This document shows positions 7,158 through 17,448 of a stretch of DNA of 57,802 nucleotides, in pieces. The translations under genes and the position numbers were made by a program. Each line of letters begins with the position of its first letter. Position 1 is the stretch's first letter. Source of the DNA: Aeromonas rivuli (GTDB lineage: Bacteria > Pseudomonadota > Gammaproteobacteria > Enterobacterales > Aeromonadaceae). The stretch is taken from assembly GCF_000820045.1 (NCBI RefSeq), contig NZ_CDBJ01000071.1, positions 58,230 through 116,031 on the forward strand, read 5' to 3'. A model generated the notes under the pieces. That model did no database searches and was not told the DNA's origin. It saw only the letters and a program-made list of their open reading frames with translations.

Positions 7158-8406
7158 TTGCATTTACCCCACAGCCATTTACCCCCTCTTCCGAAGGGGC
7201 AGCATTACCGCTTCCATACCATGGTCAAACCCGGTGGATCCCGCTGCAATATCGATTGTGACTATTGCTTCTATCTGCATAAGGGGGATCTGTTCCAACA
7301 TGATGCCGCCCCTCGGCTTTCGGACGAACTGCTCGAACAGCATATCCGCCAATATATAGAAGCCCAGACAGGGGATGAGGTGGTCTTCTCCTGGCAGGGG
7401 GGGGGAGCCAACTCTGCTCGGGTTGCCTTTCTTCGAAAAAGTGGTGGCACTGCAGGCCAAGTATCGCAAGGCCGGGCAGCGGATCGAGAACGATCTGCAA
7501 ACCAATGGCATCTTGCTCAATGAGGCTTGGGTCGCTTTTCTCAAACGACATGGTTTTCTGGTTGGCCTCTCCATTGATGGCCCCCGTGATCTGCACGATA
7601 TTCACCGCAAGAACCGGGCTGGCCGACCGACCTTCGATGGCGTCATGACGGCGGTCGAGTTGCTGCGCGGCGCAGAGGTGCCGTTTGCTGCGCTTTGTGT
7701 CGTCAATCGCAATAACGCCAAGCAAGGGGAGCGAGTTTATCGCTTCCTCGCCGAGGAGCTAGGTTGCACCCGTATCCAGTTCACCCCAGTGGTGGAGCCC
7801 AGGATCTTTCGCCAGGGCTCGGTGACGACGCTAGCCACCGAAGCCTTGCCATGGCAGGGCAGTCCAGAGGCCGAGCCCGGCCACCCCATGTCCATCGTTA
7901 CCGATTGGAGCGTAGCCGCCGCCGACTACGGCCAATTCCTCTGTGATGTCTGGGATGTCTGGCTGGCTGAAGGGGTGGGGCGAGTTCATGTCAACCTGTT
8001 CGAAACCGCCGTGGTGCAATCGGCTGGCATGCCTGCCCAGATGTGCACCCAGGCTCCTTTTTGTGGCAAGGCGCTTGCCCTTGAGCACGACGGGGAGGTG
8101 TATAGCTGCGATCACTTCGTCTACCCGGAACATCGGATAGGCAACATAGCCGAGCAGCATTTGGGCGATCTCGCTTTTGGCAATCAACAGATTGCCTTTG
8201 GACAGGCCAAGCATCTGACGCTGCCTGATCAGTGCCGTCGTTGTGATTACCTGGCGCTGTGCTGGGGGGGATGTCCGAAAGACAGATTGCTCCGCACCCA
8301 GGAAGGACAAAGGGGGCTCAACTACTTATGCGGCGGTTTTATGCGGTTCTATCGCCACATAGATAGCGACATGGTGCCGCTGCTGCGCCGTCTCGGTTTG
8401 TTTTAA
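7158..8406 (+). pseudogene. Anaerobic sulfatase-maturating radical SAM enzyme, frameshifted at a G9 tract
   Basis: The product would be a ~415-residue anSME/AtsB-type enzyme that oxidises an active-site Ser or Cys of a sulfatase to formylglycine. The radical SAM motif is CNIDCDYC (C30, C34, C37 from the TTG start), after MVKPGGSR. The C-terminal SPASM region has CTQAPFCGK, YSCDHF and CRRCDYLALCWGGCPKDR. The frame breaks at nine G (7397-7405): upstream it reads SWQGGGA, while the family sequence SWQGGEPTLLGLPFF continues one frame over, so one G fewer restores it. TTG at 7158 is chosen for the GAGAGG eight bases upstream; GTG at 7149 is an alternative. Broken as given: real mutation, phase variation or sequencing error. 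All catalytic residues remain otherwise. Confidence 0.85.
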
Positions 8407-8441
8407 GTCCCGGGGTCATCAAGTAAAAAAGGATGAAAACC

Positions 8442-10010
8442 ATGAAAAAAACCTTATTGGCCAGTCTGGTACTGGGGGCGATGACGTCCCCTTTGTCACT
8501 TGCCATGGCAGCTGATACCAGCAAACCCAACATAGTGATGATCATGGTCGATGACATGGCGCCCATGGATATCTCTGCCTATCACCGAGGGATTGGGGCC
8601 GTCGATACCCCCAACATCGATCGCCTGGCAACCGAGGGGATGATGATCTCCGACTATTATGCCCAGCCAAGCTCGACGGCGGGGCGCGCCGCCTTTCTCA
8701 CCGGCCAGTATCCTATTCGCACGGGGTTGACTGCCGTTGGGCAACCCGGAGATAAAATTGGTCTGCAAGACAGTGACGTCACTCTGGCGCAACTGCTGAA
8801 AGACAAGGGCTATGCCACGGCTCAGTTTGGCAAATCCCACGTCGGCGATCGCAATGAGTATCTGCCAACCTTGCATGGTTTCGATGAGTTTTATGGTTTT
8901 CTCTACCACCTGAACATGATGGAGATGCCGGAGCAGCCGGATTTTCCCAAGGATCCCAATTTTGTTGGCCGTCCACGCAACATGATCCATGCCTTGGCGT
9001 CCGACAAGGATGATCCGACTGTGGACCCACGTTGGGGACGGGTAGGCAAACAGACCATTGAAGACAAGGGGCCCTTGACCAGCAAGCTGATGGAATCGGT
9101 GGATGATACTTTCACCGATCTTTCCATCGATTGGGTCAAGAAGCAGAAAGCGGCAGATAGTCCCTTCTTCCTCTGGTACAACCCGTCGCGCATGCATCAG
9201 CAGATCCACGTCAGTCCGGAGTGGCTCGGCAAGAGTGGCCATACCGAGTACGCCGATGCGATTTTGCAGCTCGACCATCTGGTCGGCAAACTGCTCGATA
9301 CCCTGGACAAAGAGGGGCTGAGCGAGAACACCATCGTCATGTTTACCTCGGATAACGGGGTCAATCTGGCTCACTGGCCCATGGCCGGTAGCGCCTCTTT
9401 CCGGGGAGAGAAAGGGCTGACTTGGGAAGGGGGGGTCCGGGTGCCCATGTTGGTGCGCTGGCCAGGTCACATCAAGGCCAACACCTGGAATAGCGGTTTC
9501 ATGACTTCGGAAGATTGGGTCCCCACTCTGATGGCGGCTGTCGGTGAACCTGATGTCAAACAGGATCTGCTCAAGGGACTGAAAGTGGGTGACAAGGTCT
9601 ACAAGAACCATCTCGATGGTTACAACCAGATAGACATGTTGACCAAGTCCGATGGCAAATCCCAACGCCATGAGTTCTTCTACTTTGGTGAGACTCATCT
9701 CAACGCCATCCGTGTCGAGCAGTGGAAGATCCACTTGGCGGTGAAGGACAAGTGGTTGGACGACACGCGCAAGATCCCGGGCGGTTTGATGATCGATATC
9801 AAGCTGGACCCTTACGAGCGCAGCCCCGAGACCGGTGGTCATTTACTGTGGATGAAAGAGAAGAGTTGGCTGCTGCCCAAGATCATGCCGCCGGTGAAAG
9901 CTTTTATGCAGAGCATGAAAGAGTATCCGCCTGCGCAAAAAGGCTCCAGTGGCATCGGGGTAGCATCGGCCCTGAATCAGTTGGAAAGTGCTAAAAAACA
10001 TGCCAATTGA
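8442..10010 (+). CDS. Exported sulfatase, Ser-type
   Basis: 522-residue sulfatase of the alkaline phosphatase superfamily that hydrolyses a sulfate ester. A signal peptide ends near LAMA before ADTSKPNIVMIMVDDMAP; the double Asp binds the metal. The formylglycine motif reads SSTAGRAAFLTGQYP, i.e. S-x-A-x-R with serine as the residue to convert, which needs the anSME type of maturase encoded just upstream. HGFDEFYGF, FTSDNGVNLAHWPM and the C-terminal ESPE-like region (DPYERSPETG) fit the family. ATG at 8442 is preferred over 8433 because AAAAGGA then sits eight bases upstream. Substrate unknown; neighbours suggest something hydrophobic. Confidence 0.92.
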   Translation: MKKTLLASLVLGAMTSPLSLAMAADTSKPNIVMIMVDDMAPMDISAYHRGIGAVDTPNIDRLATEGMMISDYYAQPSSTAGRAAFLTGQYPIRTGLTAVGQPGDKIGLQDSDVTLAQLLKDKGYATAQFGKSHVGDRNEYLPTLHGFDEFYGFLYHLNMMEMPEQPDFPKDPNFVGRPRNMIHALASDKDDPTVDPRWGRVGKQTIEDKGPLTSKLMESVDDTFTDLSIDWVKKQKAADSPFFLWYNPSRMHQQIHVSPEWLGKSGHTEYADAILQLDHLVGKLLDTLDKEGLSENTIVMFTSDNGVNLAHWPMAGSASFRGEKGLTWEGGVRVPMLVRWPGHIKANTWNSGFMTSEDWVPTLMAAVGEPDVKQDLLKGLKVGDKVYKNHLDGYNQIDMLTKSDGKSQRHEFFYFGETHLNAIRVEQWKIHLAVKDKWLDDTRKIPGGLMIDIKLDPYERSPETGGHLLWMKEKSWLLPKIMPPVKAFMQSMKEYPPAQKGSSGIGVASALNQLESAKKHAN

Positions 10011-10020
10011 TGAAGCCCTG

Positions 10021-10044
10021 ACGGCGGCGCCATGGTGCCGCCGT
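10021..10044 (+). promoter_or_regulatory. Stem-loop between sulfatase and first DUF1254 gene
   Basis: ACGGCGGC (10021-10028) and GCCGCCGT (10037-10044) form an 8-bp GC stem with no T-run. It probably stabilises or tunes the transcript rather than ending it, since the next gene follows in the same direction 21 bases later. Confidence 0.5.
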
Positions 10045-10065
10045 ATCCAATTTAGAGGTTCTCCT

Positions 10066-11508
10066 ATGAAATTGACGTCAATATGGCGAGCCCTGTTGCT
10101 GGCAGGCATGGGCACGACGCTACTGCTGGTGCCTGGCGTCCATGCCCAGCAAACAGAGACGGATGTCTTGCTGACCATGCCCACCAGTACAGAGAACATC
10201 GCCGGAGGGCTCGCAGCAGATGCCTATGCCAACGGCGTCAATGCCTATGTCTGGGGTTATCCTCTGGTGCGCATGGAGCGTATTGCCCGTGAATACACTC
10301 AGGTGTCCGCCTCCCAGGCTGCAACCAGCTACCGGGCCCCCCTCAATCAGTTGGGCTGGGCAAGGGAGCTGGCGACCCCTGATGCCAAAGACATGCCCAC
10401 CGCCAACAATGACACCCTTTATCTGAGCGCCATCGTCAAGCTCGATGAGCCTTACATACTGCACGTGCCCGACACCCATGATCGTTACTACGTGGTGGAT
10501 GTGTTCAATATGTGGCAGGAGCTTGAACACTATGTCGGGCGTCGTACCACAGGCACCAAAGCGGGAGATTTTGCCCTGGTACCGCCGGGCTGGCAGGGCA
10601 CTCTGCCTACAGGGGTCACTCGACTCGACGTGACGACCAGCAAAGTCTGGTTGTGGGGGCGACTTCGCGTGAAACAGGGTGAGGATATGGCTCCTGTGGC
10701 TCTGCTGCAAAAAGGCTTCACACTGCGGCCGCTCTCCCAGATGAACAACAAGCAATACACAGCCCCTTACCAGGTGCTGCCAGCGCTACCCGAGATGGGG
10801 GAGGATGGCCTGGGCTTCTATCGCCAACTGGGCGCCGTACTCAAAGATAATGGGGTGCCAGCGCGTGATACGTCACTATTCGCTCAGTTCGGCCGCTTTG
10901 GGCTGACGGAGCAAGGATTCGATGCCAGCCGACTTGTTGAGCCTCAGCGTCAAGGGTTGCTCAAGGCCCTGACTGATGGCCCCAAGGTGGCCGTCTCGGC
11001 GCTGGCAACCTCTGCCGTGCAACGAAACGGTTGGGCCTGGGCCAGTGGTCTGGATCATTTCGGTACCGATTATCCGCTGCGGGCCCTGGTGTCTGGCCCC
11101 TATCTGGGTGGCCAGGGAGAGAAAGAAGCCATGTATCCGCTGCGCTCCACCGACGCCAAAGGTGAGCAACTCAGCGGCGATAAACCCTATGTTCTGCACT
11201 TCAAGAAGGCGCCGCCCACCAACGCCTTCTGGTCGTTGACCGTGTATAACGCCGTGGACAAGATGTTGGTGCACAACGAGATAGCACGTTACAAGCTGGG
11301 CAGCGATACCCAGGGGCTCAAAATGGCTGAAGATGGTTCATTCGATCTCTATCTGCAGCGCGAGGCACCCAAGGGTGACAAGCAGGCCAATTGGCTGCCC
11401 ACCCCCGCAGGCCCCTTCTATTTGTTGCTGCGCCTCTATCAGCCGCAAGAGAGTGTGCTGTCTGGTGAATATGAACTGCCCCAAGTCGAGGTCACGACAC
11501 CACAATGA
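10066..11508 (+). CDS. DUF1254/DUF1214 exported protein (first copy)
   Basis: 480 residues. A signal peptide with cleavage near VHA/QQTET (about 27) sends it to the periplasm or envelope. The N-terminal DUF1254 part shows ANGVNAYVWGYPLVRMERI and NNDTLYLSAIVKL; the C-terminal DUF1214 part shows APPTNAFWSLTVYNAVDK, DGSFDLYLQ and NWLPTPAGPFYLLLRLY. The biochemical role of this family is not established to my knowledge. ATG at 10066 is chosen since it starts the signal peptide. Its stop sits against the start of the FadL-like gene, so they are cotranscribed. A second paralogue lies two genes on. Confidence 0.85.
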   Translation: MKLTSIWRALLLAGMGTTLLLVPGVHAQQTETDVLLTMPTSTENIAGGLAADAYANGVNAYVWGYPLVRMERIAREYTQVSASQAATSYRAPLNQLGWARELATPDAKDMPTANNDTLYLSAIVKLDEPYILHVPDTHDRYYVVDVFNMWQELEHYVGRRTTGTKAGDFALVPPGWQGTLPTGVTRLDVTTSKVWLWGRLRVKQGEDMAPVALLQKGFTLRPLSQMNNKQYTAPYQVLPALPEMGEDGLGFYRQLGAVLKDNGVPARDTSLFAQFGRFGLTEQGFDASRLVEPQRQGLLKALTDGPKVAVSALATSAVQRNGWAWASGLDHFGTDYPLRALVSGPYLGGQGEKEAMYPLRSTDAKGEQLSGDKPYVLHFKKAPPTNAFWSLTVYNAVDKMLVHNEIARYKLGSDTQGLKMAEDGSFDLYLQREAPKGDKQANWLPTPAGPFYLLLRLYQPQESVLSGEYELPQVEVTTPQ

Positions 11509-11519
11509 GAGGACATCCT

Positions 11520-12725
11520 ATGCGCTATCCACCGCTCGGAGTGGTCATGTTGGCCGCATTTTATTCCGGTCAGAGTCTGGCCGGGGGCCTCTACCTCTAT
11601 GAGATAGCCACCGATGATGTTGGGCTGGCCGGTGCTGGCATGGCGGCGAGGGCCCAGGATGCGAGTACCATCTTTGGTAACCCGGCGGGTATGACCAGAC
11701 TGGACGGGGATCAGGTCAGCGGCGGCCTGCAAGGGCTCTATGGCGATGCCTCCTATGAACTGGATGGGCCTGGCAAGAGCCCGGGCAATGTGGTGGGGTT
11801 CTCCCCTCAGGGGAGTCTGTTTTATAGCCATAGCATCAATCAGGACGTCAAGATTGGGGTGGGTTTTTATGGCAACTTCGGTCTGGGTCTCGACTTTGGG
11901 GATTGGGCAGGCAGTGGCTTGGTACGAGAGAGTTCTCTCATGGCACTGACACTGCAACCTACGGTGGCAGTGCGGCTCTCACCTCGACTCTCCGTCGGTG
12001 GGGGGCTTGGCATCAACTACGGCATGTTCTCCCTGAGTCGAGACAGCCAGACCGGGGAGCAGGATCTCAAGGACCATGACTGGGCCTTGAATGCCAGATT
12101 GGGTCTGCTTTATGAATGGAGCGAGAACAGCCGCATTGGTCTGGCGTATAGCAGCCGCACCCATTTCAATTACGATATCGAGACCCAGGTCAGCAAGGCC
12201 ATCGATCCGCCCGGGCCGCTGCCGTCCCAGACGCTCACCTTCAATATCCCCATCGATGCCAGCACGTCCTCCCCCAGTCAGTTGATGCTGAGCGGTTATC
12301 AGCGCCTCGACGCACGCTGGGCCTTGTTGGGCAATATTGGCTGGCAGAACTGGAGTGAATTTGATGATGGCAGTATTGAGGCCGCTGGCAATCAAGTGCC
12401 GAGCAAGCACCGATTACAAGATACCTGGCATCTGGCGTTGGGCACTCAGTATCAACTCTCGCCCGAGTGGCTGCTCAGCACGGGCATTGCCTACGACTCC
12501 AGTTTTTACCAGAGCCAGTCCGATGCCTCTTTGACCCTGCCATCCGATCGCGCCTGGCGCCTTGGCGCAGGGGCCCGTTATCGGCTCAGTGCAAACCAGA
12601 GTGTGGGCACTGCGCTTGAGTACCTCAATCTGGGAAATGCCCAGGTGCAGGGAGAGGGGCTCTCAGGGGAGTACCAGAACATGGCGCTCTATTTCATGAC
12701 CGTGAACTACGACTACCGCTTCTAA
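11520..12725 (+). CDS. FadL/TodX-family outer membrane transporter
   Basis: 401-residue predicted beta-barrel of the OMPP1/FadL family, which moves hydrophobic molecules across the outer membrane. A short signal peptide (to about SLAGGLYLYE) is followed by EIATDDVGLAGAGMAARAQD and the family marker NPAGMTRLDG. Alternating polar/aromatic strands and a terminal aromatic residue (VNYDYRF) are typical of outer membrane barrels. ATG at 11520 is chosen because GAGAGGA is six bases upstream. Between two DUF1254 genes and after a sulfatase, it suggests uptake of a hydrophobic sulfate ester or its product. Confidence 0.85.
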   Translation: MRYPPLGVVMLAAFYSGQSLAGGLYLYEIATDDVGLAGAGMAARAQDASTIFGNPAGMTRLDGDQVSGGLQGLYGDASYELDGPGKSPGNVVGFSPQGSLFYSHSINQDVKIGVGFYGNFGLGLDFGDWAGSGLVRESSLMALTLQPTVAVRLSPRLSVGGGLGINYGMFSLSRDSQTGEQDLKDHDWALNARLGLLYEWSENSRIGLAYSSRTHFNYDIETQVSKAIDPPGPLPSQTLTFNIPIDASTSSPSQLMLSGYQRLDARWALLGNIGWQNWSEFDDGSIEAAGNQVPSKHRLQDTWHLALGTQYQLSPEWLLSTGIAYDSSFYQSQSDASLTLPSDRAWRLGAGARYRLSANQSVGTALEYLNLGNAQVQGEGLSGEYQNMALYFMTVNYDYRF

Positions 12726-12734
12726 GGAGGCCAG

Positions 12735-14194
12735 ATGGCTACTATTTCCAGAATCTTGCTGGGTGCGGCCGTGTGCGGGTCCCTCTGCTCGGTCACTGTG
12801 TCGGCAGAGGCGATTCAGCCTGCGGCCACAGTGCCAGGCCCTGTGGCCGGTACTGTGATGACCCCAGGCTATGCCGAGGCGGTAGGGCAGCTCGCCTATG
12901 CGTGGGGCTGGCCCTTGGTCAACATGCACAACCGCAGGGCCATGTATAGCCAGGTGCCCCAGATAGCGTTGCTGGGCCCGACGCCGGTGGCGCCCCTCAA
13001 TGAGCTTGCCATGCTCAACGACTATATCGACCCCAACGTCAAGATAGTGGCCCATCCCAATCAGGATGTGGTCTATGGCTTTGGAGCCCTGGCGCTGGAC
13101 AAGGAGCCGGTGGTGATCCAGGTGCCTGACTTCGGCGATCGCTTCTGGCTCTATCAGGTGGCGGATCAGCGCACCGACAGCTTCGCTAGGTTAGGTACTG
13201 TGCATGGCACCAAACCCGGTTTCTATTTGCTGGTGGGGCCGAACTGGCAAGGAGAGACCCCCAAGGGGATCAGCGGTGTATTCCGCTCTCCGACTCACAC
13301 TGGCGTGGTGATCCCCAGAGCCTTCATGGCGGATACTGCGACGGACAGGGCGGCCATTCAGCCGGTGCTGTCTGAGGTGATGATGTACCCGTTGTCACGT
13401 TTCGATGGCACCATGCAGCGCACCGATTGGAGCAAGTTACCGGCGTTGCCCTTGCCCAAAACAGAAGGGGATAGCAAGGGGGAACTGAGCTGGGTTACGC
13501 CCAAGCGTTTCTTCAGCGATTTGAACGCAGTGCTGGCGGAAGTGCCGCCTTTGCCGGGGGAAGAGGCACTGTATGGCCAATTCAAGGCATTGATAGCGGC
13601 AGGCGAGCAGGATCCTGCCATCGCCAGGGTCCTGGCCGAGGTGGCTGAGCGGGCCGAGCAGCAGATAGTGGATCCACTCTTCTTGCTCAATAACAATGGG
13701 GTCAGGCTGGCCATGGTTGGACCCGCCCCCTCAACAACGCCAAGTGGGGCACGGATTACCTGACCCGTTTGGCGGTGGCCAAGTCCAATATCTTCGAAAA
13801 TGGCGTCGATGAGACCAGCTACATTTTTGCCGAGCATGATGGTGCGGGTCAGCGCTTGAGCGGGGCCCATCAGTACAGCCTGACCTTTGCCAAGGGGCAG
13901 ACGCCACCGGTGACCGGTTTCTGGTCGCTGACCATGTATGACAAGTACCACTTCTTTGCCCCCAATGCCCTCAAACGTTACTCGACGGGGACCAAGAACA
14001 AGTCGCTCAAGTACAATACCGATGGTTCCCTGACCCTCTATGTTCAGCATGATCAGCCCAGCGCAGACAAGTTGGACAACTGGTTACCAGCTCCGGCAGG
14101 GGAGTTTGCCATGACGCTGCGTGCCTATGGACCCAAACCTGAGCTGGTGAACGCCAGCTGGGCGCCGCCAGCCATAGTGCGAGCCGCTAAGTAA
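12735..14194 (+). pseudogene. Second DUF1254/DUF1214 exported protein, frameshifted
   Basis: Start with AAGGAGG five bases before the ATG, and a signal peptide (cleavage near VSA/EAIQ). DUF1254 features include GQLAYAWGWPLVNMHNRRAM and AHPNQDVVYGFGAL; DUF1214 features include TGFWSLTMYDKYHFF, DGSLTLYVQHDQP and NWLPAPAGEFAMTLRAY. One base is missing near 13711-13720 (ccatggttgg): the first frame ends soon after at TGA 13761-13763, while the proper continuation GWTRPLNNAKWGTDYLTR is in the next frame. With the base restored the protein is about 486 residues. As given it is truncated within the DUF1214 part; sequencing error is a real possibility. Confidence 0.85.
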
Positions 14195-14214
14195 ACCTGT
14201 TGTAGATAGCAACT

Positions 14215-14244
14215 AAAAGATCCCGGCCCTGGCCGGGATCTTTT
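14215..14244. terminator. Bidirectional terminator between the sulfatase locus and moeB
   Basis: A 14-bp perfect stem, AAAAGATCCCGGCC (14215-14228) and GGCCGGGATCTTTT (14231-14244), has T-runs in both directions and lies between convergent genes. Confidence 0.92.
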
Positions 14245-15037
14245 ATGGGGAGAGTGACCGCAGAGATGATGAGGATGCCGTGCTCAGGAGTGAGCAGACC
14301 GGGCAGTCGGGGCGCTTGGGCAGCTTCATCTCGCGAAAACCACCGGACAGACCATCGATCATCAGCAGGCGGCCGCTCAGGCTCTGGCCCATGCCGGCAA
14401 GCAGCTTGATGGCTTCGAGGGCCTGCAGGCTGCCCACCAGGCCGACCATGGGCGCCAGCACCCCCGCTTCGACGCAGGTCAGCGACTGTTCGCCAAACAG
14501 GCCGCTGAGGCAGGCGTAGCAGGGCTCATCCGTTTGCCAGCTGAAGCTGATCACCTGCCCCTCCAGTCGGATGGCGGCGCCGGAGACCAGGGGCACCCGA
14601 TGCTGGCGGGCCCGCTGGTTGAGCAGATTGCGGATGGTGACGTTGTCGGTGCAATCGAGCACCAGCTGGTGACTCGGCAGCAGGGCATCGAGCAGTGCCT
14701 CGTCGGCCAGGGCGGCATGGGTCTCGACCTTGAGCCAGGGGTTGAGGGCGCGCAGGCTCAGCGCTGCCGAGTCGACCTTGTATTGACCGATGCGGGTGTC
14801 GTTGTGCAGCACCTGGCGTTGCAGGTTGGAGAGCTCCACCTTGTCAAAATCCACCAGGGTGAGCTGGCCCACCCCGGCCACCGCCAGATACTGGGCGGCG
14901 GCGCAGCCCAGACCCCCGGCGCCTATCACCAGCACCTTGGCCTGTTTGAGCGCCTCCTGTCCCTCGAAGTCGAAGGCCTTCAGGACTATCTGGCGGTTAT
15001 AGCGCAGCAGCTCGGCGTCGCTGAGGATCTCGCTCAC
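14243..15037 (-). CDS. moeB: Molybdopterin-synthase adenylyltransferase MoeB
   Basis: 264-residue E1-like enzyme that adenylates the Gly-Gly end of MoaD so that sulfur can be added. Seen: RYNRQIVL start, nucleotide fold [38 protein letters not shown], and two zinc CxxC pairs (CYAC and CPVC). Length is slightly above the E. coli MoeB (249) because of a serine-rich tail ([13 protein letters not shown]). It overlaps the moeA stop by four bases, so moeA-moeB are coupled. A ThiF role is less likely given moeA. Confidence 0.94.
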   Translation of the reverse strand: MSEILSDAELLRYNRQIVLKAFDFEGQEALKQAKVLVIGAGGLGCAAAQYLAVAGVGQLTLVDFDKVELSNLQRQVLHNDTRIGQYKVDSAALSLRALNPWLKVETHAALADEALLDALLPSHQLVLDCTDNVTIRNLLNQRARQHRVPLVSGAAIRLEGQVISFSWQTDEPCYACLSGLFGEQSLTCVEAGVLAPMVGLVGSLQALEAIKLLAGMGQSLSGRLLMIDGLSGGFREMKLPKRPDCPVCSLLSTASSSSLRSLSP

Positions 15038-16266
15038 GACAGCAGGCTCCCGAACGGCTCGACGGTGACGGTTTCCCCGGCGGCAACCTTGCCCCGTGCC
15101 TGCTCCAGCACTATGTAGCAGTTGGCCCTGGCCAGGGAGCTGAACACGCCGGAGTCCTGGGAGCCGGTGCTGCGCACTGTCAGGCCGTCTGGGCCCTGGC
15201 TCAGTATGCCGCGTTGGAAGTCCAGGCGTCCCGGTGATTTTTTCAGGGGCTCGCTGGCAATGGCTTCGATGCGCAGGGGGGGGGCCCAGCGCTGCCCGGC
15301 CAGCCTGGCCAGTGCCGGTTGCACCAGCTGATCGAAGGTGACCATGGCGGAGACCGGATTGCCCGGCAGGCCGAAGAACCAGGTATGGGGCAGGCGGCCG
15401 AAGGCAAAGGGCTTGCCCGGCTTGATGGCGAGCTTCCAGAAACCTATCTCGCCGAGCTCTTCCAGCAGTTGCTTGGTGAAATCCGCCTCGCCGACCGAGA
15501 CGCCGCCGGTGGTGATCAGGGCATCGGCTTCACTGTCTGCCTTGAGGAAGGCGGCGCGCAAGGCGGCAGGGTCATCGGGGATGATACCCAGATCCAGGCA
15601 ATCTACTCCCATGCGCGCCAGCATGGCCCTGACCCCGTAGCGGTTGGAGTCATAGATGTCGCCATGGGCAAGGGGGGTGCCCACCGGCTTGAGTTCGTCA
15701 CCGGTGCTGAAGATGGCGACCTTGAGCGGACGGCGCACCCTGAGGGTGGCGATGCCCAGCGAGGCCAGCAGCGGCAACTCCCGTGGACTGAGCCGGGTGC
15801 CGGCCCCCAGTACGCTTGCGCCCTCGCGGATGTCTTCGCCGCGGCGGCGAACATTCTGGCCCACAACCGGCTGACTCAGGAAGAGGACTTTGTCCCCCTC
15901 GGCCGTGGTCTCTTCCTGCATCACCACCGCCTCGGTGCCCAGGGGGACAGGTGCCCCCGTCATGATGCGGATACAGTGGCCCGCGGGCCACTCGCCCTGA
16001 TAGGGTTGGCCGGCGAACGCCTTGCCAGCCACCTTGAGCGGGGTGCCGGCGGCGAGATCGGTCAGGCGCACGGCGTAGCCGTCCATGGCGGCGTTATCGA
16101 AGGGAGGCACAGACAGGGGAGAGAGAATGTCGTCGGCCAATATCCGACCTAGCGCCTGGGGCAGGGCAACGGACTCGGCGTCGCAGCTGCAATCGAGTCG
16201 TTTCAGCATGCTCGCCAGGGCATCGCTTAAGGGGAGTAGGGCTGCGGTATCAAATCCCATTGTCAT
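15034..16266 (-). CDS. moeA: Molybdopterin molybdenumtransferase MoeA
   Basis: 410 residues; inserts molybdate into adenylated molybdopterin. Seen: N-terminal [24 protein letters not shown], the [11 protein letters not shown] stretch, the MoCF-binding domain with [15 protein letters not shown] and the loop [12 protein letters not shown], and [13 protein letters not shown]. First in a moeAB pair, divergent from folE. The start could be the first codon ([13 protein letters not shown]) or the ATG two codons on; the 211-base gap to folE holds both promoters. Confidence 0.95.
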   Translation of the reverse strand: MTMGFDTAALLPLSDALASMLKRLDCSCDAESVALPQALGRILADDILSPLSVPPFDNAAMDGYAVRLTDLAAGTPLKVAGKAFAGQPYQGEWPAGHCIRIMTGAPVPLGTEAVVMQEETTAEGDKVLFLSQPVVGQNVRRRGEDIREGASVLGAGTRLSPRELPLLASLGIATLRVRRPLKVAIFSTGDELKPVGTPLAHGDIYDSNRYGVRAMLARMGVDCLDLGIIPDDPAALRAAFLKADSEADALITTGGVSVGEADFTKQLLEELGEIGFWKLAIKPGKPFAFGRLPHTWFFGLPGNPVSAMVTFDQLVQPALARLAGQRWAPPLRIEAIASEPLKKSPGRLDFQRGILSQGPDGLTVRSTGSQDSGVFSSLARANCYIVLEQARGKVAAGETVTVEPFGSLLS

Positions 16267-16477
16267 GACCTCTTGGTAAGGGAAACTGGGTTATGGGGGG
16301 ATTATCCCAAAATCCCCCCCGAATGGGCAGGCGATTAGGGCAGTAAAACCCCTCGTATTAACATAAAGTCAGGGCATGGGCGTGCGGGTGACTTGAATTA
16401 TGAGGCCAATCGCCGTTTACTATGCCGCCACAAACCCTGTGGGCCATAATATTCCCTCTGTGTGGGAGAGAGACAAG

Positions 16478-17134
16478 ATGATGAGCTTAAGCCAGGAAGC
16501 CCTGCTGGTCAGAGCGGCCCTCGAGGCCGAAGGACTGGAGACCCCCTTGGTCTCCAATTCCCTGAACAACCAGCAAAAAAAGGAAAATATCGAGGGCCAC
16601 ATGCGTGCCATCATGGAGACGCTCGGCCTGGATCTGGCCGACGATAGCCTGGCCGAGACTCCCCATCGCATCGCCAAGATGTATGTGAACGAGATCTTCT
16701 CCGGCCTCGACTACGCCAGCTTCCCCAAGGTGACCGTCATCGAGAACAAGATGAAGGTGGACGAGATGATCATGGTCAAGGACATCAGCCTGACCAGCAC
16801 CTGCGAGCATCACTTCGTCACCATCGACGGACTGGCCCACGTGGCCTATATCCCCCGTGGCAAGGTGATCGGCCTGTCGAAGATCAACCGTATTGTCCAG
16901 TTCTTCGCCCGCCGCCCTCAGGTACAAGAGCGGCTGACCCAGCAGATATTGCTGGCGTTGCAGACCCTGCTCGGTACCAAGGATGTGGCCATCAGCATCG
17001 CCGCTACCCACTACTGCGTGAAGGCCCGTGGCGTGATGGATTCGACCTCCTACACCACCACCACCTCCCTGGGAGGGGTCTTCAAGACCCAGCCCGATAC
17101 CCGCGCCGAGTTTCTCGGTGGCCTGAAAGGCTAG
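16478..17134 (+). CDS. folE: GTP cyclohydrolase I FolE
   Basis: 218 residues; converts GTP to dihydroneopterin triphosphate, the first step of folate and pterin synthesis. Zinc and catalytic residues are visible in [12 protein letters not shown] and [27 protein letters not shown] and [20 protein letters not shown] match the E. coli enzyme almost exactly. ATG at 16478 is chosen because [20 protein letters not shown] aligns with the E. coli start and GGGAG lies upstream. The convergent-free 3' side runs into a trinucleotide repeat. Confidence 0.96.
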   Translation: MMSLSQEALLVRAALEAEGLETPLVSNSLNNQQKKENIEGHMRAIMETLGLDLADDSLAETPHRIAKMYVNEIFSGLDYASFPKVTVIENKMKVDEMIMVKDISLTSTCEHHFVTIDGLAHVAYIPRGKVIGLSKINRIVQFFARRPQVQERLTQQILLALQTLLGTKDVAISIAATHYCVKARGVMDSTSYTTTTSLGGVFKTQPDTRAEFLGGLKG

Positions 17135-17167
17135 TCACCCTGGGGCATGTCCCACCGACATGCCCCG

Positions 17168-17213
<46 letters not shown>

Positions 17214-17448
17214 CTCTCCCGTCTGCCCACCCCGGTTTATTTTCTGAAAAAATCCTAAAGGGATGCCCGCGTGCGCCGATACAGCTCACCGTGCCGCGAG
17301 ATGGTCTGTTTGACACCCGTTTGGCCCCCTCGTCCGTGCCGATACGGATGAGATTTGAATGACTGCTATGGATGGCAGCTAGCGCGCTCGCGCCTTTTGG
17401 GGCCAGCGCCGACGAATGCCACTTGATGACCCATATGCAGGACATGCC

